From contig NZ_CAKXZT010000149.1 in NCBI RefSeq assembly GCF_935825525.1, forward strand, positions 62,001 through 126,000: a stretch of DNA of 64,000 nucleotides, given 5' to 3'. Position numbers and translations under genes: made by a program. The DNA comes from Mesorhizobium escarrei (GTDB lineage: Bacteria > Pseudomonadota > Alphaproteobacteria > Rhizobiales > Rhizobiaceae). Every line of letters starts with the position of its first letter. Within the stretch, counting starts at the first letter, position 1. The notes beneath the pieces are model-generated. The model was not told the DNA's origin. It saw only the letters and a list, made by a program, of their open reading frames with translations, and ran no database searches. Shown in pieces: positions 48,329 to 57,832 of the stretch.

Positions 48329-50588
48329 CGACTTTGCCCTCAAGTTTCGGGGTTCCGTAGTCGTAATACTGGTAGTTCATGTATTTGTAGCCGTAGTTGT
48401 AATCGAACTTGTTCACTGCAAACTTCGACATCGCGGCTCCGACCACGTTCGCGCCGGCAGCTCGCAGGCGCTTCAACGCTGTCTTCGCCGACTTGCGCGT
48501 CACCTGATTGGTAGAAATGACCATCAATGTGCCCTCGGCAAGCCGGCTGAGGATGGGCGCATCTGAAAGGCCGACGATCGGCGGGGCATCGATTATGACG
48601 AGATCAAAGCGTTTGCCGAGATTGGTAACGATGAGTGCCATCTTCGGTGAAGAGAGCAGGTCAGCAGGGTTGGGTGGGATCGTTCCGGAAGTCAGAACGG
48701 TCACATTAGGATATTTTGTCGCCCTGAAAATGCTTGCCAGATCCTCCTTGCGGACGGTGTTCGTCAAGAGATTGCTCAGTCCGATTGTGTTGTCGAGACC
48801 AAACAGGCGGTGAAGATTGGGCTTTCGAAGATCGCCGTCGACAATGAGAACCCTGGCACCGAGCGCGGCAAAATCCTGTCCGAGCTTGAACGAGGTGGTC
48901 GACTTGCCCTCCGAGGGTTCCGAACTCGTGACCAGCAGCGATCGCGGCGCGCCTTCGGCGCCGGAGAACTGCAATGACGTTCGAAGCGAACGGTAGGCTT
49001 CGGACAGTCCCGATTTCTGATCGGCGATGCTGGCTATGAGTTCCCGGTCATCGACAAGCGGTAGGATGCCGAGCATCGCCAATCCCAGCTCCTTTTCGAT
49101 CTGCTCAGGATTGGTGAAGGTGTTGTTCAACAACTCAATTATGTAAATTATTGACGCGCTGAGCGCCAGGAAAAGAGCCAGAGCGACCGCAAGATTGACA
49201 CTCAGGCGTGGAGAATAAGGATTATTAGGCTGCGTCGCGAAATCGACAATTGCCGCACTTTGTGTCTTGAGTTCCGAGCTCACACCAACCTCGTTCAGCT
49301 TGGCAATCAAATTGTCATACTGAGAGCGGTTTGAATCTACTTCTCGCTTCAAGATGGTGTATTTAATGTTTTTGTCGTTGAAGATGACCTGCTGCGTCTC
49401 CATCTCGGCAAGTTTTGTCTTAAGGTCGGCCTCCTTGTTCTGAGCCTCCTGGTATTTCTGCCGCAGTGAATCGGTTATCGTCAAAACGCCGTTGTCATAA
49501 AGCCGCTGCAGTTCCTTGATCTGCGCCTGAAGCTGCTGCATCTCTGGAAAACCGGGCTTCAATATGCCCAGCTTCTGCTGATACTGGCTGGTCAAATCCG
49601 ACAGCTTCTCGGTGATTTTCTGCAGACCCTCGCTTTCCAAGACTGGGCCGAGGCTCGACCCCCGACCTTTGTCTATCTGGTCCACCATCCGCCCGGCATC
49701 GAGACGTTCCTGGATTGCTGTCGCGAGCGCGGTGTTGAGCGTCTCGATGTTCGACCCTATCAGCGATTTTTCTTCGCCGGTTATCGTGATGCCCGCATCC
49801 TTTGCATAGGCGACGAGTTCCTCTTCGGATTTCTGAAGCTTTTGCTTTACCTGCAGAACCTGTTCCTGGATGAACTGCCGTGCCAGGTCCGACGTCTCGC
49901 TAGTCTGATCGAGGCGTTGATCGATAAAACTTTGCGCGACCTGATTGGCTATGTCACTTGCATATTTCGGGTTCTGGTCGGCAAACGCAATCGACAGCAG
50001 GCTTGTGTTGCTGACCAGCGTGACCGTGAGGTCATTCATCACGCGACCGATGGCAATCTTCTCACGTTCCTCCGGGGTTTTCTCTTCTATGGAAGGCGCC
50101 TTTGAAATTCCGAACGCACGATAGAAAATATTGCTAGGCGAGAAGTTCGGGGTCGGAAACAGGAAATCCGGCTTTTCGCTGAGCCCCAGTTGGAATACTA
50201 CGCGCTGGGCCAAAGCCCGGCTTTTCAGCTTTTCACGGGCGGTTTGAAAGGCGCGCAGGTCGCTGCTTTCAGAAACCACTTCAATGTCCTGGAATACCTT
50301 GGCCGAAGGAACCAGCACTTCCAACTGCGTTGTTGCCAAATATTTTGGCGTCTGCATCATAGTAACAACCATGCCGGCAACCAGCCCGGCTGCCGCCATC
50401 ATCACTATCAGCCACCGATACTGGACAACATAAAACAGCAGCCTGAGGGGATTGAAGCGCTCGTCGTGCTCCGAATAATCGCGGCCATACGAGCTATAGT
50501 TTTGCGCACCGTCATAATACAGTTCGGCAGACAAGGCTTGGCCATGCCCTGGGCCTGCAATTTGATGCTGTCTATTGCGATCGAGCAT
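48216..50588 (-). CDS. Wzc-like chain-length determinant / tyrosine autokinase
   Basis: A 790-residue bacterial tyrosine kinase and co-polymerase. Order: cytoplasmic N-terminus, membrane helix near residues 58-77, a Wzz domain with long coiled coils (about 210-430), a second helix (about 470-490), and a C-terminal BY-kinase domain with Walker A SSEPSEGKST (about 555-564), Walker A' IVDGDLRKP (about 582) and Walker B VIIDAPP (about 663). A Tyr-rich autophosphorylation cluster (residues 729-744, eight Tyr) is followed by 45 further residues. It sets chain length and gates export with the Wza-like lipoprotein upstream. Confidence 0.93.
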   Translation of the reverse strand: MLDRNRQHQIAGPGHGQALSAELYYDGAQNYSSYGRDYSEHDERFNPLRLLFYVVQYRWLIVMMAAAGLVAGMVVTMMQTPKYLATTQLEVLVPSAKVFQDIEVVSESSDLRAFQTAREKLKSRALAQRVVFQLGLSEKPDFLFPTPNFSPSNIFYRAFGISKAPSIEEKTPEEREKIAIGRVMNDLTVTLVSNTSLLSIAFADQNPKYASDIANQVAQSFIDQRLDQTSETSDLARQFIQEQVLQVKQKLQKSEEELVAYAKDAGITITGEEKSLIGSNIETLNTALATAIQERLDAGRMVDQIDKGRGSSLGPVLESEGLQKITEKLSDLTSQYQQKLGILKPGFPEMQQLQAQIKELQRLYDNGVLTITDSLRQKYQEAQNKEADLKTKLAEMETQQVIFNDKNIKYTILKREVDSNRSQYDNLIAKLNEVGVSSELKTQSAAIVDFATQPNNPYSPRLSVNLAVALALFLALSASIIYIIELLNNTFTNPEQIEKELGLAMLGILPLVDDRELIASIADQKSGLSEAYRSLRTSLQFSGAEGAPRSLLVTSSEPSEGKSTTSFKLGQDFAALGARVLIVDGDLRKPNLHRLFGLDNTIGLSNLLTNTVRKEDLASIFRATKYPNVTVLTSGTIPPNPADLLSSPKMALIVTNLGKRFDLVIIDAPPIVGLSDAPILSRLAEGTLMVISTNQVTRKSAKTALKRLRAAGANVVGAAMSKFAVNKFDYNYGYKYMNYQYYDYGTPKLEGKVDDGADQPAYAKSTAFRRLVRRIRSSVGGFVDRAKSVS

Positions 50589-50634
50589 GGTGCGAGGTAA
50601 TCCTAGGTTTATCTGACCGGGCCGCGATTTACGG

Positions 50635-51420
50635 TCACGGAATCACAGCAATACGGGCTGCACTTGAGGCGACGCCGAGGGCGTCCTTGAGATTGTTTAT
50701 GGCAATTTTCGATTTCGAGGCGAAGACGACAATCTTGTCGCCACCAAAGATGCGTGGGTTGCGGCTCTTGCCGGCACGTATCTGCTCCACATTGTAATTC
50801 GCGACCAGGGTGTTTTGGCCGACATTGCGATAGACAAAGACTTTTTTTGCATCGCCAACGGCATTGAACCCGCCAGCAAGGGCGATCGCATCAATGAGAG
50901 AAGAATTGCTCGACACCGGAAAGATACCGGCCCTGGTGACTTCGCCATCGACGGTAACGCGCTGTCCGATCGATTCCTTGACGAAGACCGACACATCGGG
51001 CGACTGGAGATAGTTGGCGCCGTAAGCCGTTTCGATTTCCTGCTCCAACTGACGGACGGTCTTCCCTGCCGCGGTGACGGTTCCGATAAGTGGAAGCGAA
51101 ATTTGCCCGCCAGGGTCGACTTGAACGGTTCTGTTCAGATTGTCGACCTGGAACACATTTACCTCCAGCACATCGTTAGGCGACAAGGGCTGCTCGTTGC
51201 CGTTCTGGCTGTTTTGCGGCGCAGGCAGTTCCTTTACGACCTGCAGGGCGCCGCCGGCGGAGAGCGGCGCCGACGATGACGTCAGTTGCAGCGCATCGAC
51301 CGATGTCGGCGAAGACGATGATGTCGTCGACGAGGTGCTCGTGCAGGCAGACATCGAGAGCGAAGCGAGCAAGGCACATATCGCGCCCGTATAATTTTTT
51401 GCGAAATGAAACACGGCCAC
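50635..51420 (-). CDS. Wza-like polysaccharide export lipoprotein
   Basis: A 261-residue outer-membrane polysaccharide exporter (OPX). A lipoprotein signal ends in LLASLSMSAC (lipobox Cys at about residue 26). A Ser/Thr-rich linker follows, then the Poly_export domain LSPNDVLEVNVFQVDNLNRTVQVDPGGQISLPLIG (partly given) and a SLBB domain with RVTVDGEVTRAGIFPV. No C-terminal amphipathic helix as in E. coli Wza is evident. The GTG start shares one base with the phosphatase stop. Confidence 0.9.
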   Translation of the reverse strand: MAVFHFAKNYTGAICALLASLSMSACTSTSSTTSSSSPTSVDALQLTSSSAPLSAGGALQVVKELPAPQNSQNGNEQPLSPNDVLEVNVFQVDNLNRTVQVDPGGQISLPLIGTVTAAGKTVRQLEQEIETAYGANYLQSPDVSVFVKESIGQRVTVDGEVTRAGIFPVSSNSSLIDAIALAGGFNAVGDAKKVFVYRNVGQNTLVANYNVEQIRAGKSRNPRIFGGDKIVVFASKSKIAINNLKDALGVASSAARIAVIP

Positions 51421-52229
51421 TACGCTGCCCCACCCTTCAACAGGCGACCCAATCCTGCAAAGCGACCGAAATTGCCGGGGCTTGGCTTTTTCGAGCGTGC
51501 CTTTCCGACCGGCTCGAGGGGCCGGTTCGCCAATATCTCGCCTGGACGTTTCAACACCATATTGCGGGCCTCATCTTCCCCACATCGCTTCGCGGCAAGG
51601 GCAACCGCCTGCGAAAGCCCAGGGCGCCGGCGGGTAGCGCCGTGGGTGTCCGAAGCGATAATATCTACTCTACCCTCGTCAATCAGCTTTTCCGAATAGT
51701 AAAGCGCCGTGCGTCCAAAAGCACCAACAATCGAGTCTGCGGTAAGTTGAATTAGGCAACCCACTGCATTCAATTTCTCGACAACATCGTAATTCGTCTT
51801 GATCCAGGTTAGTCGCTCAGGATGGGTAAGAATCGGAACGAACCCGGCGTTTATGAGGCGCAGAGCCAAATCTTCCAGCTTTGGCGGCAAGACGTGGTGC
51901 GGCGGTTCGAATAGAAAATAACGCGACCTGTTCAAGGTCGGCACGCTATCCAGCGCCAATTGCTCCGGCAGATCCGGCGCTATATGCACATCGGCGCCGA
52001 CGTAAAGAGCAAGCGGTATTGCGGCGCGGCTCAGCGCCTGCTCCAACTCTTGAACCGCTCGGGAAATATTTGCCGATCCGTTTTCATACATGCCTGGTAC
52101 GATATGCGGCGTACACGCCATATGGGTCGTTCCGTCGGCTACCGCCAGCCGCGCCATTTCCAGCGATTCAGCAAGGCTGCGCGAGCCGTCGTCAAGACCA
52201 GGCAAGATATGGGAATGCAGGTCGATCAT
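51420..52229 (-). CDS. CpsB/CapC-type tyrosine-protein phosphatase (PHP fold)
   Basis: A 269-residue metal-dependent phosphatase of the CpsB/YwqE group. PHP motifs: IDLHSHILPGLDDG at the N-terminus, ACTPHI (about residue 40), ILTHPERL and IIASDTHG. Such enzymes remove phosphate from the Tyr cluster of Wzc-like kinases, so it probably counters the kinase two genes downstream. ATG 52229 is chosen because the fold begins there; the frame runs on to 52316. No additional transmembrane segment. Confidence 0.92.
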   Translation of the reverse strand: MIDLHSHILPGLDDGSRSLAESLEMARLAVADGTTHMACTPHIVPGMYENGSANISRAVQELEQALSRAAIPLALYVGADVHIAPDLPEQLALDSVPTLNRSRYFLFEPPHHVLPPKLEDLALRLINAGFVPILTHPERLTWIKTNYDVVEKLNAVGCLIQLTADSIVGAFGRTALYYSEKLIDEGRVDIIASDTHGATRRRPGLSQAVALAAKRCGEDEARNMVLKRPGEILANRPLEPVGKARSKKPSPGNFGRFAGLGRLLKGGAA

Positions 52230-52492
52230 TGACGTTTGTGGCCGCACTGGAGCAACGTGACGATTTCTCCCGAATAAAAGGTAAATGCGCCACCCGCACG
52301 ATAGCGAATGACGCATTCGTCAAATCCATGCAATGCGGTAGATGCCAAATCCAAGCTATTCGCTGACAGCGAGCGGTATGGTGGATGAATTCTATCAACA
52401 CCTCCTGCTCCAGCCAGCGCGCGAAGGCACTGCGGCACCGGCAATACGGCAGAGGCAGTCACACGCCCCTGCTATATTGTCTACTGGGCGAC
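52230..52492. other. Non-coding gap before the phosphatase gene
   Basis: No gene is recognised in these 263 bp. They include the likely promoter of the phosphatase-OPX-kinase unit. No clear -35/-10 pair was assigned. Confidence 0.4.
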
Positions 52493-52975
52493 TTAACGGC
52501 TGACGGGGTCGCCATCATCCTGCGTTGCAGCAAGGATAGCTGCCACACCAACCATGCCCCCAAAAATATACAGCGGAGTGTTGGACTGGTTGTTGTTGCC
52601 CGGGGGAACCTGAGCCGTATGCTCAGAGCCCAGCATTCTCACGCAGATATTGTTCTCGACACGGGAAATGTCGAGGCTTGAATTCGCCGGCACATCCAGG
52701 TTGCAGCCACCGACATTGACGGAAGCCGATCCCTTGGCACCGACCACTATGCGGCTGCCGAAATCCAGCGCATTTCCCGCTTTTGCCGTGCCATAGCCCG
52801 CGGCTTGCGAAACCATTACGTCGCCATTGGCCTGCCCGATGGAACCAATCGAACTCGCCGCCCCCTGATAGGGTGTCGTACAGGTGCACGACGCATCCTG
52901 AGCGAAAGACGAAACCGGGCCGAAACCGATCGTGGCGGCAAATCCGGCTAACGCAACTTTTACAGTGAGGTTCAT
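52493..52975 (-). CDS. Small exported protein with FecR-like core, function unknown
   Basis: A 160-residue protein. A signal peptide (VALAGFAATIGFGPVSSFAQ) is followed by a Cys pair (CTCTT), a beta-rich core (DFGSRIVVGAKGSASVNVG, NSSLDISRVENNICVRML) reminiscent of a FecR-type fold, and a C-terminal hydrophobic segment (IFGGMVGVAAILAATQ), so it could be anchored in the membrane. AAGGA precedes ATG 52975. It lies inside the polysaccharide locus. Confidence 0.75.
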   Translation of the reverse strand: MNLTVKVALAGFAATIGFGPVSSFAQDASCTCTTPYQGAASSIGSIGQANGDVMVSQAAGYGTAKAGNALDFGSRIVVGAKGSASVNVGGCNLDVPANSSLDISRVENNICVRMLGSEHTAQVPPGNNNQSNTPLYIFGGMVGVAAILAATQDDGDPVSR

Positions 52976-53286
52976 TCGTTTCGATCCTTTTTGTCCCGCC
53001 GCACCTCGGCCCCACCCGGGCACCAAGGTATTGATAAGCGCGTAACAGCTTTTAGCGTTGATTCCAACCTGCTTCGCAATTGCGAAATGATTTTTGGTTT
53101 CTCATGTGTTTCATTGGACACACTCCCTTGCCAGATTTGAATCTACCATTTTCGCGCCACTCTCTGGAAATTTCAGAAAACAAGTCTGTTCCTGGCCTTT
53201 GATGGCCATCGCGCCGATGCCTGTGATCGCACATTCTGTCTTTCATTTTATGACAGGGAGTTGACGAGGCCGTGAACAACGAACCC
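52976..53286. other. Non-coding stretch upstream of the exported protein
   Basis: About 310 bp with no recognised gene. It is moderately AT-rich and contains the likely promoter of the 52,493-52,975 gene. Confidence 0.4.
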
Positions 53287-53751
53287 TTATTGGCAAGCTT
53301 TGTAGGTCGAACCTGCCTGCGCCGGCTGTCCGCACAAGATGCCATTCTCTGCAAGTTTGGCGGCCAAATCCGCGCCATCGGACGTGAGGCATTGCACAAC
53401 GATGGCATCACCAAATTTTGAGGCGACATTGCCGTCGCAAGGCGTCCCCATGCCGACCGGCTTGCAAGTCAGGGCGAGCCCTTGGTAGTCCCGGCGCGCC
53501 GCATCCGTTACCATGGCACGCAGGGATTGAGGCTTGGTAAACGCCACGCCGCATAGCACAATTTTGCGGTTGGCGACGCGAAGATCATCAACCGCCTGGA
53601 TGAAAAGCTTGCCATCAAACGGCTCGATCGCCGCTTGTGGCTTTGGGGCTGGCGGACGACGAGGCGTTCCTTTTTCCACGATGATGGCAAAGAAGCCAAC
53701 CGCAAACGCCAGGGCAAGGAGTGCCAACAAGCTTATTTTCTTGAACGACAA
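53287..53751 (-). CDS. Exported protein with nuclease-like (SNase) fold, probably inactive
   Basis: A 154-residue protein: an N-terminal membrane or signal segment (ISLLALLALAFAVGFFAII) followed by a domain whose layout, IVLCGVAFTKP...YQGLALTCKPV...FGDAIVVQCLTSDGADLAAKLAENGILC, follows the staphylococcal-nuclease pattern. The usual catalytic Arg/Glu/Arg set is not evident, so a binding role is more likely than nuclease activity. Six Cys in the exported part suggest disulfides. Family assignment is inferred from pattern only. Confidence 0.7.
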   Translation of the reverse strand: MSFKKISLLALLALAFAVGFFAIIVEKGTPRRPPAPKPQAAIEPFDGKLFIQAVDDLRVANRKIVLCGVAFTKPQSLRAMVTDAARRDYQGLALTCKPVGMGTPCDGNVASKFGDAIVVQCLTSDGADLAAKLAENGILCGQPAQAGSTYKACQ

Positions 53752-53864
53752 AAATCCTCACTCCCGGCCAAGCACGTGTCTCTATCGCCTCTGGCGGAGA
53801 CGGCCGGACGACTCACGGTCGCCTGGTAGCATCCATTTCAATCGAAGAAATTCCGTCAACTGCT

Positions 53865-56105
53865 CTATCGTGCTTCGCCGGCGGTGCTGTCGAGATATTG
53901 GGTCAGCGCGCAAACCAGATGATAAAAAATGCTTGCCGGCACATCGGTCGCCAGCGAGCGGCCGCGCTCGTCGATTCGGTCTATCCACAGGCCGAGCGGT
54001 GCCGGATTGATGTGCCAACGGAACAGCCGGCTGACACGCGCTTCGATCTCGGGCTTGAGGTCAGGTCCGCCCGAACCGTCCAATGCAATCGCCGCCTTGA
54101 TCGCTTCGGCCTGAGGCCAACTGCGCGAGACACGGTCGAGCGGCAGACCTTGCCGCGAGACGGCGCCATAGGCGAGGCCGGTGGCGCGATTGAGGCCGTT
54201 GGCGACGGCCGAGGCATAGAGCTTTCTGGCAAAGCCGGTCAGTTCGCCCTGGCCAGTGCGCCCGGCGAAGTCGACCAGCAGCGAGGCCCATTCGAAATGG
54301 TGGCCGGGTTCCGTCCATGTACCTTTCTCGCCCTCCGCCTGCCTCCACTCGGCATCGAAATATTCGCCCAGCGTCCAGCTTTCCGGATCGAAGAAATGGC
54401 TGCGAAACAGATCGACGATGCGCGCGGCGCGGCGCAGGTAGGCGAGCTCGCCGGTCGCTTGATGCCAGGCCAGGAAAGCCTCGAGCAGATGCATGTGCGG
54501 GTTGGAACGGCGTTCGCCCTCGCCGCTCGACGTTTCGAGAAAGCCGGTCATGCGGTGATCCTCGAGATGCGCGTCGAGAAACGAAAACGTTTCTTCGGCA
54601 AGCCGCAATGCATCAGGATTGCCGACCATATGGGCATGCGCCAGCGCCAGCAGCACGCAGGAATGATCATAGGCATCCTCGGCTGCGTCGGCGACCGTGC
54701 CGTCGACATTGAACGTGCGCACCCAGCCGCCATTGTCGGTGCGGCCGTTCCTGGCCATGAATTCGAGGCCGTGGCCGATCAGCCGGTCGGCAGGCCCGTC
54801 CCAGCCGCGCGCCTTGGCGACAGCGAAGGCGTAGACTTGCCTGGCCATGGTGCGCATCCGCTTGGGCTTCTTCAGCGGTGTGGCGTCAAAACCGAGCGCC
54901 TCATGAAAACCGCCATGGCGCTCATCGACCCCAACCGTCGACCACAGCGGCACCGTCTCTTCAAACAGCCAGTGATGCACACGGCGCCGCCAGGCGCCGC
55001 TTTCGATGACGCGGTCACCGGCGGGCGTGAACCTGGTTTCCAGCCGGCCGCTCTTTTCGAGCTGCTCGACGATCTTCTTGACGTTCTGGCTGCGGCTGAC
55101 CGGGGCGACGAATGTGGCATCGGCGGTCGAGACGATGGCAATGTCCTTCAGGCCGATGGCCGAGAGCAGGCGACTGTCGCTGCGGATATAGGAGTTCTCG
55201 CAGTCGATGGCGACGACATCGCCGACGATGACATTGCCGTCTTTGTCGGACGGGCCGACATCGAGCAGTGATTGCCAGGAACCGAGATCGTTCCAGCGGA
55301 AGCCGGCCGGCACCATGGCGATATGGCTGGCACGCTCCATGATTGCATAGTCGATCGACGTCGAGGGAATGGCGGCGTAGAGCTCCAGAGGCATGTAGAG
55401 ACCAGAAAGATCTGACGTCGCCGCCTGGTAGGCAATTTCGGTGGCCTTCCAGATCTCGGGCTCGAAAGCCGTGAAGGCGTCGCGCATGGCCCTGGCGCGA
55501 AACAGGAAGATGCCGGTGTTCCAATAGAAATTACCCGCCGCCAGGTAATTCTGCGCGGTCGCGAGGTCCGGTTTCTCGACGAAACGCGAGACATCGCAGA
55601 TGCCATCGGTCTCGCCGGCGATCTCGATATAGCCGTAACCGGTTTCGGGGTGGCCGGGCTTGATGCCGAACACCACCAGCCGGCCCGCACGCGCAGCGCC
55701 GGCGCCGTTTTCCACGCTTTGCCAGAATTGCCGTGCGGTCGTAATTTCATGATCGGACGGCACCACCAGCACCAGGCTGTCGCCGAATTCGGAGAGGGTG
55801 CGCAGCGTCGCCAAGGCAACAGCGGCAGCGGTGTTGCGGCCGGTCGGCTCGAACAAGGGGCCGCCGCCGGAAAGGTCGATGCCGGCGAGGTCCGCATGGA
55901 CGCGGTCGGCATGCCGTTCCGAGGCAATCAGGAAGACCGGCGTTTCGCCGTCCGGCCGCGCCGTCAGCCGCCGCAACGTCTTGACCAGCATCGAGCCATC
56001 GCCGGAAAAATCATGGAACTGCTTGGGATTGTCCTCGCGCGACAGCGGCCACAGCCGTGAGCCAACGCCGCCGCTCATGACAAAACTGACGATTCGCTCG
56101 GTCAT
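53865..56105 (-). CDS. Mannose-1-phosphate guanylyltransferase fused to AGE-family epimerase/isomerase
   Basis: A 746-residue two-domain protein. The N-terminal ManC-like nucleotidyltransferase has VMSGGVGSRLWPLSREDNPKQF (residues 9-29), PSDHEI, and VEKPDLATAQNYL, making GDP-mannose from GTP and mannose-1-P. From about residue 355 the protein becomes an AGE-type (alpha/alpha)6 barrel with RQVYAFAVAKARGW, PHMHLLEAFLAW and WPQAEAIKAAIAL, typical of mannose-6-P isomerase or N-acylglucosamine epimerase. It could supply its own mannose-phosphate. ATG 56105 follows AGGGATGCCCAA. The usual cupin isomerase domain of ManC-ManA fusions is replaced by the AGE domain. Confidence 0.9.
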   Translation of the reverse strand: MTERIVSFVMSGGVGSRLWPLSREDNPKQFHDFSGDGSMLVKTLRRLTARPDGETPVFLIASERHADRVHADLAGIDLSGGGPLFEPTGRNTAAAVALATLRTLSEFGDSLVLVVPSDHEITTARQFWQSVENGAGAARAGRLVVFGIKPGHPETGYGYIEIAGETDGICDVSRFVEKPDLATAQNYLAAGNFYWNTGIFLFRARAMRDAFTAFEPEIWKATEIAYQAATSDLSGLYMPLELYAAIPSTSIDYAIMERASHIAMVPAGFRWNDLGSWQSLLDVGPSDKDGNVIVGDVVAIDCENSYIRSDSRLLSAIGLKDIAIVSTADATFVAPVSRSQNVKKIVEQLEKSGRLETRFTPAGDRVIESGAWRRRVHHWLFEETVPLWSTVGVDERHGGFHEALGFDATPLKKPKRMRTMARQVYAFAVAKARGWDGPADRLIGHGLEFMARNGRTDNGGWVRTFNVDGTVADAAEDAYDHSCVLLALAHAHMVGNPDALRLAEETFSFLDAHLEDHRMTGFLETSSGEGERRSNPHMHLLEAFLAWHQATGELAYLRRAARIVDLFRSHFFDPESWTLGEYFDAEWRQAEGEKGTWTEPGHHFEWASLLVDFAGRTGQGELTGFARKLYASAVANGLNRATGLAYGAVSRQGLPLDRVSRSWPQAEAIKAAIALDGSGGPDLKPEIEARVSRLFRWHINPAPLGLWIDRIDERGRSLATDVPASIFYHLVCALTQYLDSTAGEAR

Positions 56106-56225
56106 TTGGGCATCCCTGCAGAGAGCTAGGTCGTATTGAATCACCTGCGCGCGCAGTCCGCACAGGATGCGCTCCTTCACAAGCTCCGCCGCCAATCGTG
56201 CCGACTTCGAGTGACCCAAGCAGCA

Positions 56226-56846
56226 TCACTTAGGTTTTTGAGCAATCACGATCATACTCTTCGCAAGCGCGGGGATACGTCCCACCCGTTCGAAACGTGA
56301 GACTTTCAAGCCGACTTCTTTGAGAAGTATGCCAAGGGTCCGGATGGACCAAAACTTGATATGACCACCATCCCACAGCGCCCAGAAATGGGCATCCATT
56401 CGGCCGGTCACAGCTAATGCCAAGTTCTTGATATAGCCGTGATAAGGCGTCGAAATGACGGCCGTACCTCCTGGATTGAGGAGCTCGTAAACATTCCTGG
56501 CAAACGCTCTCGGGTCGTAGAGATGTTCCACGACCTCAAGACTAAGAACCATGTCGAAGGTGCCATAGCGAGCGCGAAGATCATCATAAGCGGAACCGCT
56601 TTCAATCCTGATCTCCGGATAAGCTTTATTGGCCACGGCTACAGCAGATATTGATGGATCTATTCCGGTGACTTCACACCTGCCACTGAGGTGCTTCGCG
56701 ACACTTCCATTACCGCAACCAAGGTCAAATATGGTAGCGGGAGAAAATTCTTTAACGATTCTATCGACAGCCGGCAGCAAAATGTTATGTGAATCGTTTG
56801 TCTCATGAGAGTCATAGAGATATTCCAGATTCTTTTCTTGGCTCAT
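56226..56846 (-). CDS. SAM-dependent methyltransferase (class I)
   Basis: A 206-residue methyltransferase with the SAM-binding loop IFDLGCGNGSVAKHL (about residues 39-53), acidic IDPS and LSLEVVEHLYDP, a pattern often found in polysaccharide loci. It has no membrane segment. AGGGGATTCAA precedes ATG 56846. It probably methylates a sugar or a lipid-linked intermediate; target unknown. Confidence 0.88.
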   Translation of the reverse strand: MSQEKNLEYLYDSHETNDSHNILLPAVDRIVKEFSPATIFDLGCGNGSVAKHLSGRCEVTGIDPSISAVAVANKAYPEIRIESGSAYDDLRARYGTFDMVLSLEVVEHLYDPRAFARNVYELLNPGGTAVISTPYHGYIKNLALAVTGRMDAHFWALWDGGHIKFWSIRTLGILLKEVGLKVSRFERVGRIPALAKSMIVIAQKPK

Positions 56847-56870
56847 TTGAATCCCCTAGAGATGGTACCA

Positions 56871-57800
56871 TTAATTTTCCTCGACAACGAGGCCGGTTCG
56901 ATCCTTAATAGCGTTGGCTACTGAAATCCCCTTTTGTTTTGCAAATTCTTCAATCTCGAAGACTTTGGCATCGACCAAGCCGCGATACCAAAGCCCCTGC
57001 AAGAAATGGAAATAGAACCCCGGTCTGCCATCAAGAAATCCAAGCCGTATCAAATAGCGGTAGAGGAAGTAGGCTATCACTCGAACGCCGGCGGGGGTGC
57101 GTAGATAAATCTTTTCCTTAAGAAAGCGTCGCGCCCGGGCCTGTGGGCTGGCGCCGGAAACCGGCAGTTTGTCTGCTTTTAGAAACTCGAATCGTGCATT
57201 CAGCAGATCGATAGCTTCCCGAGAAGCATATTGGTTATGCTTTGCCGTCCACCACGTTAGAGAATTCATATTGATGTCTGAGATTACGATGTCTGATTTT
57301 TGAACATTTCCGCTCACTATTACATGCTCGTCCATCCAGCGCTGCTCGCAGCGCCCACGGCCGTTGCGCCAAAGCCGAAGCTGCCAACTGGGCTCGATCG
57401 CCCCATATCTCATCCGGCGGCCAAGGAAATAAATTCTGCGCTGCACAAGTATGCCGTCGCAATCACGGTCAGCTTGCGAAACAACCTCGGAAAGCCGATG
57501 TGACGTTGCTGGATCCAGCACTTCGTCAGCGTCTATTCGCATGAGCCAGCCCCCCTTGCCAACAAGGGTGGAGATTCCGAAATTCAGTTGCGTCGCATAA
57601 TTGATCCAGGGATGACGAATTACCTCGGCACCAAGCTTTTCCGCTATCTCGACCGTTGTATCGGTCGACCCGCTGTCGATGACCGTAATGCTCTCTACCA
57701 GCTCCTTACAACTCTCTATACACCGGCCGATGTGAACCGACTCATTTAGAGTAAGAATAACTGCGTGAATTTTGACCGCTGCGTCGCTATCATCGCTCAT
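56871..57800 (-). CDS. Family 2 glycosyltransferase
   Basis: A 309-residue inverting GT2 with a GT-A fold: HAVILTLNESVHIGRCIESC, VIDSGSTDTTVEIAEKLGAEVI, and the DXD motif in LMRIDADEVLD. The WaaE/KdtX group has the same TL-NE start. It has a C-terminal basic, partly hydrophobic part (RTPAGVRVIAYFLYRYL) that may attach to the membrane. ATG 57800 is preferred to an upstream TTG (57830). It transfers a sugar in building the repeat unit. Confidence 0.9.
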   Translation of the reverse strand: MSDDSDAAVKIHAVILTLNESVHIGRCIESCKELVESITVIDSGSTDTTVEIAEKLGAEVIRHPWINYATQLNFGISTLVGKGGWLMRIDADEVLDPATSHRLSEVVSQADRDCDGILVQRRIYFLGRRMRYGAIEPSWQLRLWRNGRGRCEQRWMDEHVIVSGNVQKSDIVISDINMNSLTWWTAKHNQYASREAIDLLNARFEFLKADKLPVSGASPQARARRFLKEKIYLRTPAGVRVIAYFLYRYLIRLGFLDGRPGFYFHFLQGLWYRGLVDAKVFEIEEFAKQKGISVANAIKDRTGLVVEEN

Positions 57801-57832
57801 TTCCGAATAACCATTTGTGGCCTGGGCCAAGA

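Noticed and set aside
53898-55271. 457-codon plus-strand frame opposite the ManC-AGE gene
   Set aside because: Antisense shadow of a two-domain enzyme with clear motifs.
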